From: Celoporthe dispersa
Lineage: Eukaryota > Ascomycota > Sordariomycetes > Diaporthales > Cryphonectriaceae
Length of the DNA: 64,000 nt
Direction of reading: 5' to 3'
Assembly (NCBI GenBank): GCA_016584495.1
Contig: WAID01000006.1
Coordinates: 620,001 to 684,000, forward strand
The notes under the pieces were generated by a model. The model was not told the DNA's origin. It saw only the letters and a list, made by a program, of their open reading frames with translations, and did not search any database. The position numbers and the translations under genes are program-made. Position 1 is the first letter of the stretch; each line of letters opens with the position of its first letter. Of the stretch, positions 35,014 through 45,432 are shown in pieces.

Positions 35014-38000
35014 TTAACGCCCATAGGGGTGGAAACCCCTGGTGCCACCACCCCGACCGCCACCGCGGTAGTTTGCACCAGGTCTGCCAGCGTTCTTGGG
35101 CCCCGTGGGGGCATTCGCAGGAGGTGCCTTGCTGGGGTCTACAGAACCAGGCGACTGGCCTTGCTGGTTCTGGTAGCCGCCGCCGCGGCCGCGATTGAAG
35201 CCGCCACCTCTGGGACCAGCAGGGCCGCCCATCGGGACGTTGGGCTGGGGGACGTCGTCATACATGCCCTCCCAGGACGTCGGCGCGCCACCTGCACCAC
35301 CCATGCCGTAGCCCTGCTGGCCACCGTAGCCACCGCCACCACCTCCTCCCCCGCCGCCGCCGCCGCCTCGGGCATACTTCTGCTGCTCGAACATCTGCTG
35401 CTCGTAGGCGTTGAAGCCAGGCCGCTGGCCGCCCGCTTGAGGTCCGCCCTGCTGGCTCTGGCCGCCGCCACCTCCCATCTGGTTCATCATCTGTTGCATC
35501 ATGGCGGGGTTCATGTTGCCCTGCATCTGGTTGTTCGGGCCGGGACCGCCAGCGCCGCGGCCTGCGCCGCCCTGCTGCGCCATCATCTGTTGCATCTGCT
35601 GCATCTGCTGCATCTGCATCATCTGCATCATCTGGGCCTGCGGGTTCATACCGCCCATGCCCCCGGCCATGCCGCGGTTCATGGCCATCTGCTGCTGCCA
35701 CATGGCGAACATCTGCTGCATCTGCTGCATCTGACGCGCCATCGCCTGCGGCGTCATACCGCCCGCCCCGGCGCCCATTCCGCTGCCGCTCTCTTCCATG
35801 TTGTTTCCTGGGCCTGTCATGCCGGCCTTGCCGCGTCCAAACTTGCCGGCAGCGCCGCCGCGACCGCGGGCCTCTTCTTCCTCGCGCATGTTACCGCGCG
35901 GCTGGGCCTTCTTGACCTCGATAGGCTTGCCGTGGATGGCCAGGTCCGTAGAGAGACATGCGTCGACGCCCGCCTCGGACTCAAAGGTGACAAAGCCGAA
36001 ACCGCGGGGCCGGCCGGTGTCCTTGTCCATCATGAGTGTTGCGTCGACGACGCGGCCGAACTGGGCAAAGTAGTCCTTGAACTCGGCGTCCGTAGTCTCC
36101 TGGGACACGCCGCCCACAAAGATCTTGCTGGTCTTCTCTTGCTCATCTCGCGGGATGGCCCGCTTGGGATCGATCTTGTTGGGTTGCCCCGTCAGCATGA
36201 GTACTCTGCACGGGGTATCTTCTTCCCCAAGAAAGATATGTTCCTTACGATTTTGCCGTCGAGATAATGCTCCTTGACCATCACCACGTTTACCGTCTTT
36301 GGGTCCTTGAACGTCAGAAACCCGAAGCCTCGTGAGCGGCCGGTGGCGCCATCTCGCATCACCGTGCACTCGGTCACCTCGCCAAACTGGGTGAAATAGT
36401 CTCGGAGGGATTCTTGCGGCCATAGTTAGTAACAATGCATGGGAGATTCTACCGAGGGGTCCTTACCATCTGTGGTCTCCCAGTTGAGACCGCCAATGAA
36501 CATCTTGCTGTGGTTGAGAACACGTTAGCATCTTTCTCCTCGCTGTCCCTGCAGTCCATGTCCCAATGTGATATAAGCTTGTCTATGCTGTCTTTGTTTG
36601 CTTCATGCGTGCATATAGGTCCACAGTTTCTGCCACCATGTCTCTCGATGATGTGGGAGTCTTGCTGTGCTGGTCTGCACTACAGCAAACATGGCTAGAT
36701 GGGCCGCCGAGTGAGATCTGGTCTCTCCTGCTTCCGTAGTCTTGATAGGTATCCTCTTCTTTGTGTGTTTTTACTGAGTAGCCATTCAACATGATCGAGA
36801 ATGGTGATATGGCTCTGATGAGAGCACAGCGCGCAGTGTCGTCATCATCATGCTGAGGCAGGGTGTGGTTCTCATTGTCGCTCTTCAGAGGTACACCTAG
36901 CATTGTTGTATCCATGGTTGCCAGGGGAATGCTGGTTGGGTATGATGTGGAAGCGTTGCTTTGGATGGTGTGTGACGAGGCCGGCTTCTGTTGATTCCGT
37001 CGGGTGTCGGTGGACGTACTGTATCGCCTCATGACTCTCACGTGTGGAGAAAAGGCGACGCAGCGCAGATTTGTCGAGAATTCTGAGATCTTGTTGGTAC
37101 TGTCTCTCTGTCTCTCTCTGTCTCTCTCTCTCTCTCTCTCTTGCTATCGTCAAGCTAGGTACTGACTGGCTCGAGCGCTATCCGCTTCGCATCCCAACCT
37201 CTACACGAGTCCTGGAGGAGAGCGGAAGAATTCGGCCAAGAATTCGGTCTCTCAATAAGCCTCAAGTACCATCCGTGGGAATTTTAAGGGCTCTTGAGCG
37301 CCTCAGAGAGTGCTGCTCTTGACTTTCTTCCAGGCAGCGTGGAGAGAGACATAGGCCTCCTCGACTTTCTCGAATCGATGCCACATCTCTCCGCAAGTGT
37401 GGATCCCAGTTGTAGGCCTGCTCTTTTCTGCCTCTCTGTCCGTACGTATCATGGAGGCGCATGATCTGACTTTGTTTGCTGATGATATAGAGGGCTGCCC
37501 AGGCTCGGCTGCCTTTTGACACATCTCCCAGCTTCGCTCACAGCCCGTGAGAGTGCCCCGGCGATACCTATCGTAGGTCCGTTCTGCACGGTGGGCCACT
37601 CAAGATTATCTCGGAAAATGACACCGCCGGAGTCTAGCCTGTAGGTAGGCATCATACCGCGGCGCCATGAAAGCCTATTGTACTGTCCAGGGCTTTTAAG
37701 ATGCCCTTGTTCCGACTCTTGCCAAAACCAACAACAGCCGCAAAACTCGAAACTTGGACCCAGCGCATGTAGTGTGGCAACCTCCCACAGTCAAGGCCCA
37801 TCTGGCCATGCGTGTGACAAAGACGAAGACGCAGACATCATATTGGATCAGGGAGAGGGAAGGGTGGAACTCGGAGGGTTGTGGACAACTTACCCATCTT
37901 CCTTGGCATTAGGACCTTTATGCGGTACGGGCGCAGGAGCGCTGTTGTGATAGGAGGGTGTCTCGGAAGCGTGGGACTCGTCGTTACCGAGGTTGAAATC

Positions 38001-38310
38001 CACGTCGTCGTCGTCTTCCTCATACTCCTCGTTACCGTTCATGTTGTGGTAGTCGCCGCCAGCATCGCCGCCCATATTCTGGACAGTATTGTTGGCAGTC
38101 TCGTGCTCTTGTTTGGCAATGGGTTCGGCCACAGGAGGAGCAGGCTCGGGAGGGGGTGGTGCTGGCGCCGCCTTGGCAGGTTCGTCATCGTTATAACTAC
38201 GCGCGAGATCAGATCAGCAAGTGCGGGCGCGAGCACCAGGCAGGGGGGCAGAGGCTGGGTGCTTACAGATCATCGAAGAGGTCATCTTCGAAGTTCTCGG
38301 GTTCGGTCAT
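35014..38310 (-). CDS. HRP1: Hrp1/Nab4-type RNA-binding protein (cleavage factor IB)
   Basis: Five exons (38267-38310, 37894-38196, 36467-36507, 36249-36412, 35014-36174) join exactly in phase to 570 residues. The N-terminus is acidic (MTEPENFEDDLF and EEYEEDDDDVDF). Two RRMs follow: RNP2 KMFIGGLNW and RNP1 RSRGFGFLTF in the first, RNP2 KIFVGGVSQ and RNP1 RPRGFGFVTF in the second, joined by the diagnostic linker IIDPKRAIPRDEQEKT. The C-terminal half is a Gln/Met-rich then Gly-rich low-complexity region with RGG-like motifs, ending HPYGR. Hrp1 binds UA-rich efficiency elements and helps place poly(A) sites, and shuttles between nucleus and cytoplasm. The second intron (36508-37893) is 1386 bases, unusual for these fungi. 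Exon 3 is only 41 bases. Confidence 0.95.
36508..37893 (-). other. Long intron in HRP1
   Basis: The intron runs from a GTAAGT donor (37893) to a CAG acceptor (36508). It contains a CT/CTGT tract at about 37098-37141 and no coding sequence I can support. All other introns in this window are about 50-280 bases, except possibly one upstream of GYP1. Confidence 0.85.
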
Positions 38311-39461
38311 GATTGGCGGTGGTCTGGTCAGGAGAGAAGAGTAAAAACTGTGCTGGGAGGATGCGCAGCCTGCCTCACCACGTCAACAAAGGGCCAAATC
38401 GCGCTTCCAGAAGAGGCAGCAGACGAAGCGTGTGGATGAAAGAAGGAGAAAAATATGCTGGCAGCAGCTCTCCAGATAAAGTTGGCTGCTAGACAGCTGT
38501 TGCTGGAAAGGAGGTTGTGGTCGGTTGGGAGGGAAAACTGGAAAGGTCGAGGTGATTCAGGGTCGAAGTTAGAAGTCAAGATGCTCAGTCAGCTAGTACC
38601 TCTTGTAGCCTTGACAAGTATGTAGAATGCAGGGAACCGGCGTTGACCTTATCGATAAGCACGACGCTAGCTGCTGGCCCGTGCCCCTCGGGAAACGTCA
38701 ATGGGGTGTGGTGCAGGCAGCGGGGAAGCCGATCTACGGCAGGTGGTGTCTACAGCAGGCCAGTCCAGTCCAGTCCAGTCCAGCTAGCAGCAGACTGGAG
38801 ACTCTCAGGCCTTTTATGTGTCGTGCCAGGGCCAGAGAAACAAACAAGCTGGTGGATGCCTCTTCTTGTCTCTTGTCTCGGGTAACCTCAAGCAAATCCG
38901 AGAAGGAATTACAGCCTTTTCACCTCGGCAACAATGAGCTGATACATGTAAATCACCGGTCCAAGGCCTTCTCTCCTCAATCATGTTTTCATCCTCTGGT
39001 GGGAGCGGCAAGAAGCCGCCTCCGCAGGTGAGTACTGACCCGAAGTCATCGTGGATGATGCTCAATTTAGACTGACTTGGCACAGCAGGAGATGGTTCAA
39101 GTCGGTTCGTCTTTGCTCTGACCCCCTTCCTCCCAGCCCAGACTGACTGGGCGCTTCTGACTGACTGGTTGCTCTTGATTCCGCCCACAACAGACAGATC
39201 CGAGTACGTAATACGACCTCTGAGATATGGTGATTTTCCCCTCTCCTGGAATATGGCGATGTTGATACTAGGAGCAGTTCTGCCTCACCGTTCTGGCGCA
39301 ATGCCACACCGGCGAACGGCCCAAAGAAGACGACTCGCGAGTCTAGTCTCGTCGTGGGCGCAGCATACTCCCATGCAGACATGGTGAAGTTTGACTCCTT
39401 GTGAGACTGGCCTGCCCGTCACACACGCTGGGCTGTTCATGTGCTGACCGTATCCCGAGAA
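38311..39461. promoter_or_regulatory. Divergent intergenic region between HRP1 and GYP1
   Basis: This 1.15 kb must hold both promoters. It contains a CCAGT pentamer repeat (38761-38782). It may also contain a first coding exon of GYP1: ATG at 38983 opens MFSSSGGSGKKPPPQ and runs directly into a perfect GTGAGT donor at 39028. I could not join that exon in phase to the GYP1 frame, so it is left out of the gene model. Confidence 0.45.
38761..38782 (+). repeat. CAGTC pentanucleotide repeat
   Basis: Four tandem CAGTC units plus a partial fifth lie in the HRP1-GYP1 divergent region. Confidence 0.85.
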
Positions 39462-41137
39462 ATGTCTCGACAAGCTCCTCCTCGACCCGTCCCCAAACAC
39501 CTTCGTCCTCCCACGCCAGCCGACCTGCAGCATCTCCGCAGAAACCGAATCACGGCCGCGGCCAGACGTCGCCCCCCTTCAAGACCTACATGAGCTTTCT
39601 CTCGAACACGAATGAGGACTGGAACGTGGACGATGCCGAGATCTATGATTACGATGATGACGATGGGGACGACTTTGGCCTGCCTAGCTTGTCGAACATG
39701 AAGAGGAGGACAAAGCGCATACAGGATGCTCACGCGAAGGCGAGCGCCAGCTCCACCCCTCAGCCGCCAGACATAGATAGTTTCGAGTTCAACGCGAGAC
39801 GACGTTCGGGCAGCGCCGATATTGCCATCGAGCGGCCGGCTCCATCATACCCCATGCCGAAGAAGAGCGAGGGCAAGATATTGAGACCGCAGTACAAGGA
39901 CATCCTAAAGGACCCGGCAAATGCCTTACATCTCATCAGCCACCCCTCAGCGCCCGCCAACGCCTCGTCCAAGGAGGTCGATGCAATCAACTCCAGGATA
40001 ACGAGGATAAACAAGTTCAAGAGGATCCTCCAGGCCTCTACTGTCGCCTTGCCAGACCTAAGGTCGGCGGCGTGGTCTGGCGTTCCCGAGGAGGTGAGGG
40101 CGGTGACCTGGCAGCTGTTGCTCTCCTACCTGCCGACCAGCAGCGAGAGGAGGGTGGCGACCCTGGAGCGCAAGCGCAAGGAGTACCTGGATGGCGTGAA
40201 ACAGGCCTTTGATAAGGGTACGGGCAGCACAGGAAGCAGTGCGCCCATAGCGGCCAAAGGCGGCAACCGAGGGCTGGACGAGGCCGTCTGGCACCAGATC
40301 AGCATCGACGTACCACGGACAAATCCTCACATCGAATTGTACGGCTATGAGGCGACACAGCGCTCGCTCGAACGCATCCTCTACGTCTGGGCGGTGCGTC
40401 ATCCCGCAAGCGGCTACGTCCAAGGAATAAATGATCTGGTGACGCCATTCTGGCAGACATTCCTCGGCGTGTACATAACGGACCCAGACATCGAGTCGGG
40501 CATGGACCCGGGTCAGCTGCCGAAGGCCGTGCTGGATGCCGTGGAGGCCGACTCATTCTGGTGCCTTACGAAGCTGCTAGATGGGATCCAGGATCACTAT
40601 ATCGTGGCGCAGCCCGGGATACAGCGGCAAGTCCGGGCTCTACAGGACCTCACGGCCAGGATCGATGCAGGGCTGGCTAGGCATCTGGAGAAGGAACACG
40701 TGGAGTTTATACAGTTCAGCTTCAGGTGGATGAACTGCCTGCTGATGAGGGAGATCAGCGTGAAGAACACTATCAGGATGTGGGACACGTACATGGTGAG
40801 TGCTGCTGGTGGTTCCTAACTCACCTACTACCTGCTGTCTATATTCTATCCGCCGACTAACGACACCCTGCAGGCCGAGGAAAACGGCTTCTCCGAGTTC
40901 CACCTCTACGTGTGTGCCGCCTTCTTGGTGAAATGGTCCGACAAGCTCATCAAGATGGACTTCCAGGAGATTATGATGTTCCTGCAGTCGCTGCCGACGC
41001 GCGAGTGGACCGAGAAGGACATTGAGCTGCTGCTGAGCGAGGCATACATCTGGCAGAGCCTGTTCAAGGGCTCTGCGGCACACCTGAGGGGCGGCCCCTC
41101 ATCAAGCAGGAGCCTGTCGCAGGGTTTACAGCTCTGA
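39462..41137 (+). CDS. GYP1: TBC-domain Rab GTPase-activating protein (Gyp1-like)
   Basis: Exons about 39462-40794 and 40874-41137. The N-terminus is Pro/Ser-rich, then KTYMSFLSNTNEDWNVDDAE, a linker, and a TBC domain from about 40060 on (AWSGVPEEVRAVTWQLLLSY). Both catalytic fingers are present: the arginine in IDVPRT (40316-40318) and the glutamine in GYVQGIND (40421-40423). Downstream blocks MRMWDTY-like (IRMWDTYM), FHLYVCAAFLVKWSDKL and FQEIMMFLQSLPT complete the domain. Gyp1 speeds GTP hydrolysis on Ypt1 (Rab1) at the Golgi. The start is unsettled: the ATG at 39462 (MSRQAPPRPV) is one base out of frame with the rest, a C seeming to be missing at 39491-39494; ATG 39590 is in frame; and an upstream exon at 38983-39027 is possible. 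Confidence 0.88.
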
Positions 41138-42083
41138 GGGGAAGCCCGAGACGCGTCTTTTCTCTTGTCACGGTGGGGAGTTTTGGGGGGAGGGGCTGTC
41201 AAGGGGTGGGGGGGCGGGGGCGGCCAAAGGGAGGCGATCATCTACCAGTCTGCTACGTCAGTTCAGACCACCACCATATGAAATCAAAAAATAATATCTC
41301 TCCCAACCATGTGTGCCTTCTTATAGGCTCGGTGGCGGGTCACCCCAGACCGCAAGGCATCAAGAGAGAGAGAGAGAGAGAGAGAGGTTGCAACCAGTGG
41401 ATGAGTCTGGTTCGTGGTCCACTCGTGGCAAGTAGAGTCTGCTACGGCCTTGGTTGGCGATGTCGACAAGCCCCCGACCTTCCATCCTCCGCAAGCGGCT
41501 CCAGCTCCATCACGGCAACCCAGCCGGGGCAGGACAGTCTGAACACCATCCGATGCCTTTTTATCTGGGTTTCCCGGGGCGCAAGAGAGGCAGGCAAAGT
41601 GACGAGAGGAATACTTCCTCTCTCTCGTGGGTAGATGTGCCATCTTCATTTCGTCTCGAGATGTCCTTCTGTTAAGAGAGAGAGAGAGAGAAAAGAAAGA
41701 GAAAAAAAAAGAGAAAAAATACATGGTTCATGAGCTCGTGATGCCGCCAGCTAAGCTGTTTTTGCTATTCCCCGCTCGAGTTTTTGACTCCCCAAAGAGC
41801 CCCCCCTCCCCCCCCTCCATATAATACAACAGAACAGGCTTGATATAGAGAGAAGACAAAATAAGATTGAACTTCCTCTCAGGCAATGCGCCAACCCCTC
41901 AACCCCCCACCTCTCTTCCCTTTTTCTCTTCAGATGTCTCCGGAAACTTTTTCCTCAGAGAAGTAGGAAAAGAAAGACAAAAAAAAATAGAAGGATAATT
42001 TTGGGCTCTCTCTCAACCCCAACGGACCGCGCGTGAACCGGGAGCTCTCTGCTGGGTGGATGGCCGCTCGTCCAAGCAGTCAT
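41138..42083. other. Intergenic region between convergent genes with GA repeats
   Basis: The convergent GYP1 and NASP-like genes end on either side. Two GA tracts (41362-41386 and 41674-41691), a G run (41206-41220) and A/C homopolymers occur. It should be shared 3' UTR sequence; no gene is seen. Confidence 0.4.
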
Positions 42084-43982
42084 CTAGGACGCGGCCTGAT
42101 CTTCCTCCGTCCTGGGCTTCTTGCTCGCCTCGTCCTCCATGGGCAGGTCTTGCTCAGCCTTCCGCTTGTTGCCACCTGCAGCCCCAGAGTCCTCCACCGC
42201 AGCCGGGGCCGCCGGAGCAGGCTTGCCCTTCTTGCGCACCAGGCCGGTGAGATCCGTAGCGGTCTTCTTTGCCTCCTCGATACGGGCCTCAGTCTCGACA
42301 GCTGACTCGCCCAGCGCAGCACCTAGGATGCCGCCTACGGGACCCAGGCCGAGGGCGGACTGCATATCTATAGGTGGACCGCGGAGGTCGACGAGCTGTT
42401 GGTTTTAGCCCGAGTTAGTATGCCTGCGGCATGCACGAGACAGCCCTCAACCAGCCTGACTGTGCTGTAGGGGAGAAGATGGACGAAGAAAAGGGGCGAG
42501 GGAGAAAGAATGAAAAAAAAAAAAAAAGGGAAAGAAAAGAAGAAGAAAAAAACACTACTCACCCTCTGCTCCAGGTCGGCAATCATATCCTTCACGTCCG
42601 CGATCTGGCTGCGCGTGATCTCGTTGTCCTCGGGCGAGTGCAGCGTGGCGAGCTCGACCTCCTTGTTCTGCAGCTTGAGCTTGGTGCTGGCGATGGCGGC
42701 CTCGAGCTCCCTCGCGGCCTCGTCCCGCATCTCCTGGTTGATCTCCTTGGGGCCCTCCGAGCCGTCGTCGTTCTGCTGCGAGGTGATGGAGGCGAACTCG
42801 AGGGCGAGCGACAGCTTGAAGTGGGCCTCGGCGATGAGCTCCGAGTCCTCCGGGAGCAGCTCCTGGTTGTACTTGAGAGCCTCCCGCATGTCGGCGATGG
42901 CATTAGGGTATCTGTTGTGGTCTCTCGATTAGCGACCTCGTCTCTCGCCGTGCGCCTGGTCCTCTCCCTCTCGCGCCGCCCACGACGTACCGCTCGTTCT
43001 CGAGAGAGATCTCTGCCAGGCGGTCATACGTATCCGCCAGCCTCTCCTTGATGTGCCTGATCCCCGCATCGCTGCTGTTCCCCTCACCGTTTGCCACCTC
43101 CTTGCCCTTGCCCTCGCCCGCCTCCGCCGCGGCCAGCTTGGCGTCCAGCTGCTTCCTGAACAAGACACGCGCCAGGTCGAGGATCTCAAAGGCGCTGGCG
43201 AGGTCATCCTCCTCCTCGTCCTCGCCCTCGCCCTCGCCCTCGCCATCCTCGCCTCCAGCCCCGTCGGCGCCCTCCTCCTCGCCCGAGTCGTCCCAGTTCT
43301 CGTCGCCCGTGAACTGAAACAGGGGCTTCTTCCCCTCGAGCTCCTTGCTCTCCGCCTTGGCGCCGCTCGTCTCGTCGGCGATGATCTTGACCGCCTCCTG
43401 GGCGACCCTATCGGCCTCGGGGGTCTCGGTCTTGTCCTCGCCGTCCTTGGCCGCAGCCGCGGCGCTGCTGCTCTTGCCCTTGGCCTTCCTGGGGGCCTTC
43501 TTCACCGCCTTCTGCACCTTGGCCCCCTCGGCGGGTGCCTTGCCGCCCAGCACGTCGCTCTTCTCCTGTCCCACCTTGAACAGGCTCCTGCCGTAGAGAA
43601 ACAGGATCTCGGCATTTTCGACCGCCATCTCCCCGTTCATCTCGGCCTGCATCTCGGCCGCCTGCGCATATACCTCGGCGGCCTCCTCGTAGCGCTTCTG
43701 CGCGTAGTGGCCCGACGCGCGCGCCACCAGGTCGGCGAGCGACACCTTCAGCGACAGCGACCGCTGCTCGTCGCTCAGAGGGATGTCGCTGACGAAGGAC
43801 CTGGGCGTGGCCGTGCCCGTGCCGGGTGCGAGGGTCGGGGTCAGCGTGCCTGTCGTCGTGGCGGCATCCTGGACGACCTGCTGCAGGATGTCGTTGGGGA
43901 GGGTGTCGAGGCTGGGGGCCTCTGTGGTGGAGGAGGGAGCGGTGATGGGCTGAAGCGTGTTGGGGGGTGCGTCGTCGGCCAT
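42084..43982 (-). CDS. NASP/Sim3/Hif1-type histone chaperone (SHNi-TPR)
   Basis: Exons 42991-43982, 42563-42911 and 42084-42395 join in phase to 550 residues. After a Thr/Pro-rich start come TPR repeats (VARASGHYAQKRYEEAAEVY, NAEILFLYGRSLFKVGQ), interrupted by a basic Lys/Ala linker and a very acidic segment (GEGEGEGEDEEEDD). This is followed by the SHNi-TPR block (AFEILDLARVLFRKQL, RLADTYDRLAEISLENERYP) and further helices (ADMREALKYNQELLP, EAHFKLSLALEFA). An acidic insert within TPR2 is the hallmark of NASP proteins. A Lys/Arg-rich C-terminus (NKRKAEQD, SKKPRTEE) resembles a nuclear signal. The family binds H3-H4 or CENP-A and delivers them to chromatin assembly factors. All frames are intact. 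Confidence 0.9.
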
Positions 43983-45432
43983 CTTGGGCGGTGGGTTCTG
44001 AGGTGTGCTTGTTGTGTGTTGTGTTGTGTTGGGGGGTTTTTTATCTGGTATCCCTCTGCGTCTCTTCTCCCTCTGCGCGAGAGTGGGTGTGATTGTGGTG
44101 GGATGACACGACGCGGCCTGTCAACAGAGATCGATGGACGATGATGATGGCGTGAGGGTTTCGCGAGTTTTGGGGGGCGATTACTACTACGCCAAGGTTG
44201 TTGTCAATCCCTCGGGCATAGGCCAGCCAGTCGCGGTGTGGCACAGAGCGGGTGATCAAGCTTGAGGGCTCCCAATTGAGGAGCTGAAAGCGGTCTGCCG
44301 TGAGGATTGTTGGGTGAAAAGGCTGGGTGGGAGGTTGGGTGTGTGGGCAGGACCACAGGAAGCAGATGCTTTCAGGCAGGTCTGGCTAGAGAGCTTGCTT
44401 CCAATGTTGCTGCACGACCTGAGATCAGAGCCCTGCATGCGGTTTGCTAGCCTATGACGCGGTTGTCACCATGACACCACCTGCTGGGGGGGGGGGCTGC
44501 TGCTGTGCTGTGGGCTGGGCTGGTCAGGGGCGCGTGGTCAGTGGTCAGTGTGACAGGGGGGTGGGTGGGCTCGAGTTAGTGGGTGGTGTGCCCTGCTGGT
44601 GAGTGCCCTGGCAGGGTAGCCTGTGTTGTAAGGTGTAAGCTTGTGTGGGTCTCCCCTGTGCTGCCAGCCTCGTCTCCTCTCGAGGGGCCCTCACCTGGAT
44701 CACCACCGAATTACTCGTGTAAAAGACAGGGTGAACAACAAGCTCTTGGCCAGTCTTCAGAATTGATTATATGGTCTAAGCCTTCTTGTCATATTCTTAC
44801 AAAGGTCCAGATATGCAAGATGTATTATATATATATATATATAATATTTTATATATGAATGTTTGTGTCTCTACACACATACACATACACACACATATAT
44901 ATGCATGCCTCATGGTCTAAGCAGCCCTCCCTTGAATAAGGAAACAAGAACAAGGGGGGGAAAAAAAACCACCAAATGATCATAGCAGGATCATGTCCAG
45001 TTTCCAGTCCGATCCAGGTATCCATCGCCTTTCCAACTCAAGAAAACGCCCTGTGGCTCGGTGATGCCATGCGAGAGAACACGCAGTAAAGTAGAGACGG
45101 AGGGGCCGTAGGGGTAGTAGTGATGTGGCGATGGTGATCACAACGGAAAAAAAGATATAAAAAAAAAAGAAGAAAAAAAAGAATGCTCCATCACACACGG
45201 CCCTTGCGTCCTCGATGCAAACCCGCTCGCGAGATGAAAAACCAGAGACAGAATGATGTGCTCGGAAATGCTCAGAAACACAACAGATACACCCGCGCTC
45301 TTCTTTCCTTCTCTTGCTCTACTCTTTCTTCCTCCTCTTCTCTCCGTTGTTCTCCTCCTCCTCCCTCCTCCCCCCTCTCTACACATATTGATACTCCAAC
45401 CTCGAGGAGTGCACGCACTACCGTGCCCGTCC
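43983..45432. other. Intergenic region between two minus-strand genes
   Basis: This 1.45 kb holds the promoter of the NASP-like gene and the 3' UTR of the LRR protein gene. It has a TA microsatellite (44825-44843) with CA repeats just after it, a G run (44486-44496), and pyrimidine-rich sequence at 45297-45380. No gene is supported. Confidence 0.4.
44825..44843 (+). repeat. TA dinucleotide microsatellite
   Basis: About nine TA units are followed by further AT-rich and CA-rich sequence. Confidence 0.8.

Noticed and set aside
35029..36267. 412-codon open frame on the plus strand rich in His and Leu
   Set aside because: Mirror of the Gln/Met/Gly-rich coding sequence of HRP1.
43053..44144. 363-codon open frame on the plus strand
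   Set aside because: Antisense to the NASP-like gene with a low-complexity composition; no family signature.
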